This document shows, piece by piece, positions 63,260 to 64,000 of a DNA stretch of 64,000 nucleotides (positions within the stretch are counted from its first letter, which is position 1; each line of letters opens with the position of its first letter). The notes under the pieces were generated by a model. It worked only from the letters and a program-made list of their open reading frames with translations, had not been told where the DNA came from and made no database searches. Source of the DNA: Acinetobacter pittii (GTDB taxonomy: Bacteria > Pseudomonadota > Gammaproteobacteria > Pseudomonadales > Moraxellaceae); NCBI RefSeq assembly GCF_034064985.1, contig NZ_CP139249.1, positions 1,178,001 to 1,242,000 on the forward strand, written 5' to 3'. The position numbers were made by a program, and so were the translations under genes.

Positions 63260-64000
63260 TTACTTAAAGAAATAACCAGTTTCTGGTGAGCTTGCATTTG
63301 CCATGCGTTTACGTGGCATACGACCTGCTAAAAATGCTTCACGCCCAGCTTCAACAGCTTTTTTCATCGCAGAAGCCATCACAATAGGGTTTTGCGCAGC
63401 TGCAATTGCTGTATTCATTAATACACCATCACAACCGAGTTCCATTGCAATAGCAGCATCACTTGCTGTGCCAACACCTGCATCAACTAAAACTGGAACT
63501 TTCGCATTTTCTTTAATAATTGAAATGGTGTGTGGGTTTAAAATACCTAAACCTGAACCAATGAGGCTACCTAAAGGCATAATCGCAACACAGCCCATAC
63601 TTTCAAGTTCTTGCGCAATGATCGGATCATCAGAGGTATAGACCATAATCTCAAAACCGTCGTCAATTAAAGTACGAGCCGCTTTTAAGGTCTCGGTTAC
63701 ATTTGGATATAAGGTTTTTTCATCACCTAGAACTTCAAGCTTTACTAAATTGTGACCATCAAGTAGCTCACGCGCTAACATGCAGGTACGTACTGCACTA
63801 TCAGCATCAAAACAACCTGCGGTATTTGGCAAAATTGTATATTTCTCTGGTGGGATAACTGAAAGTAAATTCGGTTGGTCTGGATTTTGTCCAATATTTA
63901 CACGGCGGATTGCGACAGTTACGATTTCTGCACCACTGGCTTGAATAGCTAAATTCGTTTCATTTAAGTCTTTATATTTGCCAGTTCCGACCAATAAACG
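63260..64000 (-). CDS. thiG: Thiazole synthase, N-terminus cut by window edge
   Basis: The 246 residues visible begin inside [20 protein letters not shown], so about 10-15 residues lie outside the window. ThiG signatures include [50 protein letters not shown] (with the Schiff-base Lys) and [20 protein letters not shown]. It makes the thiazole phosphate of thiamine from deoxyxylulose phosphate, dehydroglycine and ThiS-thiocarboxylate. Its partner thiS is probably just beyond the edge. Confidence 0.96.
   Translation of the reverse strand, partial: RLLVGTGKYKDLNETNLAIQASGAEIVTVAIRRVNIGQNPDQPNLLSVIPPEKYTILPNTAGCFDADSAVRTCMLARELLDGHNLVKLEVLGDEKTLYPNVTETLKAARTLIDDGFEIMVYTSDDPIIAQELESMGCVAIMPLGSLIGSGLGILNPHTISIIKENAKVPVLVDAGVGTASDAAIAMELGCDGVLMNTAIAAAQNPIVMASAMKKAVEAGREAFLAGRMPRKRMANASSPETGYFFK

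Overview
The window is a stretch of AT-rich, gene-dense chromosome from an Acinetobacter, most likely of the A. baumannii-calcoaceticus complex. Several loci point there: the efflux operon adeFGH with its divergent LysR regulator adeL, the small multidrug pump abeS, a TyrA-AroA fusion, an LpoP-type lipoprotein beside PBP1b, and an orphan gspE. I see no rRNA, transposase, integrase, phage gene or CRISPR array. There is one tRNA (Arg, anticodon CCG). Genes at both edges are cut by the window: tsf on the left and thiG on the right.

Layout. 1-7.4 kb: end of tsf, a DUF3465 protein, an AraC regulator followed by the azlCD amino-acid exporter, an Mpo1-like membrane protein, then cell-wall genes rlpA and rodA-mltB. 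7.5-12.4 kb: an ABC-2 transporter, queF and an unknown gene in one tight operon, the tRNA, an unknown gene and an ExoX-like exonuclease. 12.7-22.6 kb: a lipoprotein hydrolase, glyA, adeFGH and adeL. 22.8-33.7 kb: a basic-amino-acid ABC importer, abeS, yfhL-trhP, a MocR regulator divergent from phzF, fpr, trmO and a DUF4010 membrane protein. 33.9-43.9 kb: gspE, ygiW with a QseBC-like two-component pair, hemP with a Fur box, a Nudix/ThiE fusion, lpoP-mrcB, nadK and a YeaC-like gene. 44-55 kb: ybiB, dctA with a long leader, an acyl-CoA dehydrogenase, a Fur-box esterase, pheA, tyrA-aroA and pepD. 55-61.5 kb: an RNA-repair locus. 61.5-64 kb: a hydrolase, yaaA and thiG.

The RNA-repair locus is the most interesting region. 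RtcR (sigma-54 activator with a CARF-type sensor domain) lies divergent from an RNase Z gene. Further on is a good -24/-12 promoter, then rtcB, a 147-residue protein with an RNxxxH motif as in HEPN ribonucleases, a DIP1984-family protein, a 44-codon reading frame of unknown origin, and rtcA. An RNA ligase and RNA cyclase would thus be co-transcribed with a possible RNase.

The second notable signal is a pair of about 115-base intergenic elements (43960-44072 and 63119-63233), both between convergent genes. They share a hairpin-forming core and an ATCCAT apical loop, but their stem sequences differ with compensating changes in both arms. This is what a structure-conserved repeat family would look like. 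Smaller regulatory signals include a shared 16-mer before the AraC gene and azlC, two Fur boxes, a direct repeat between the MocR gene and phzF, a hairpin-rich dctA leader, and a possible internal start for AroA within tyrA-aroA.
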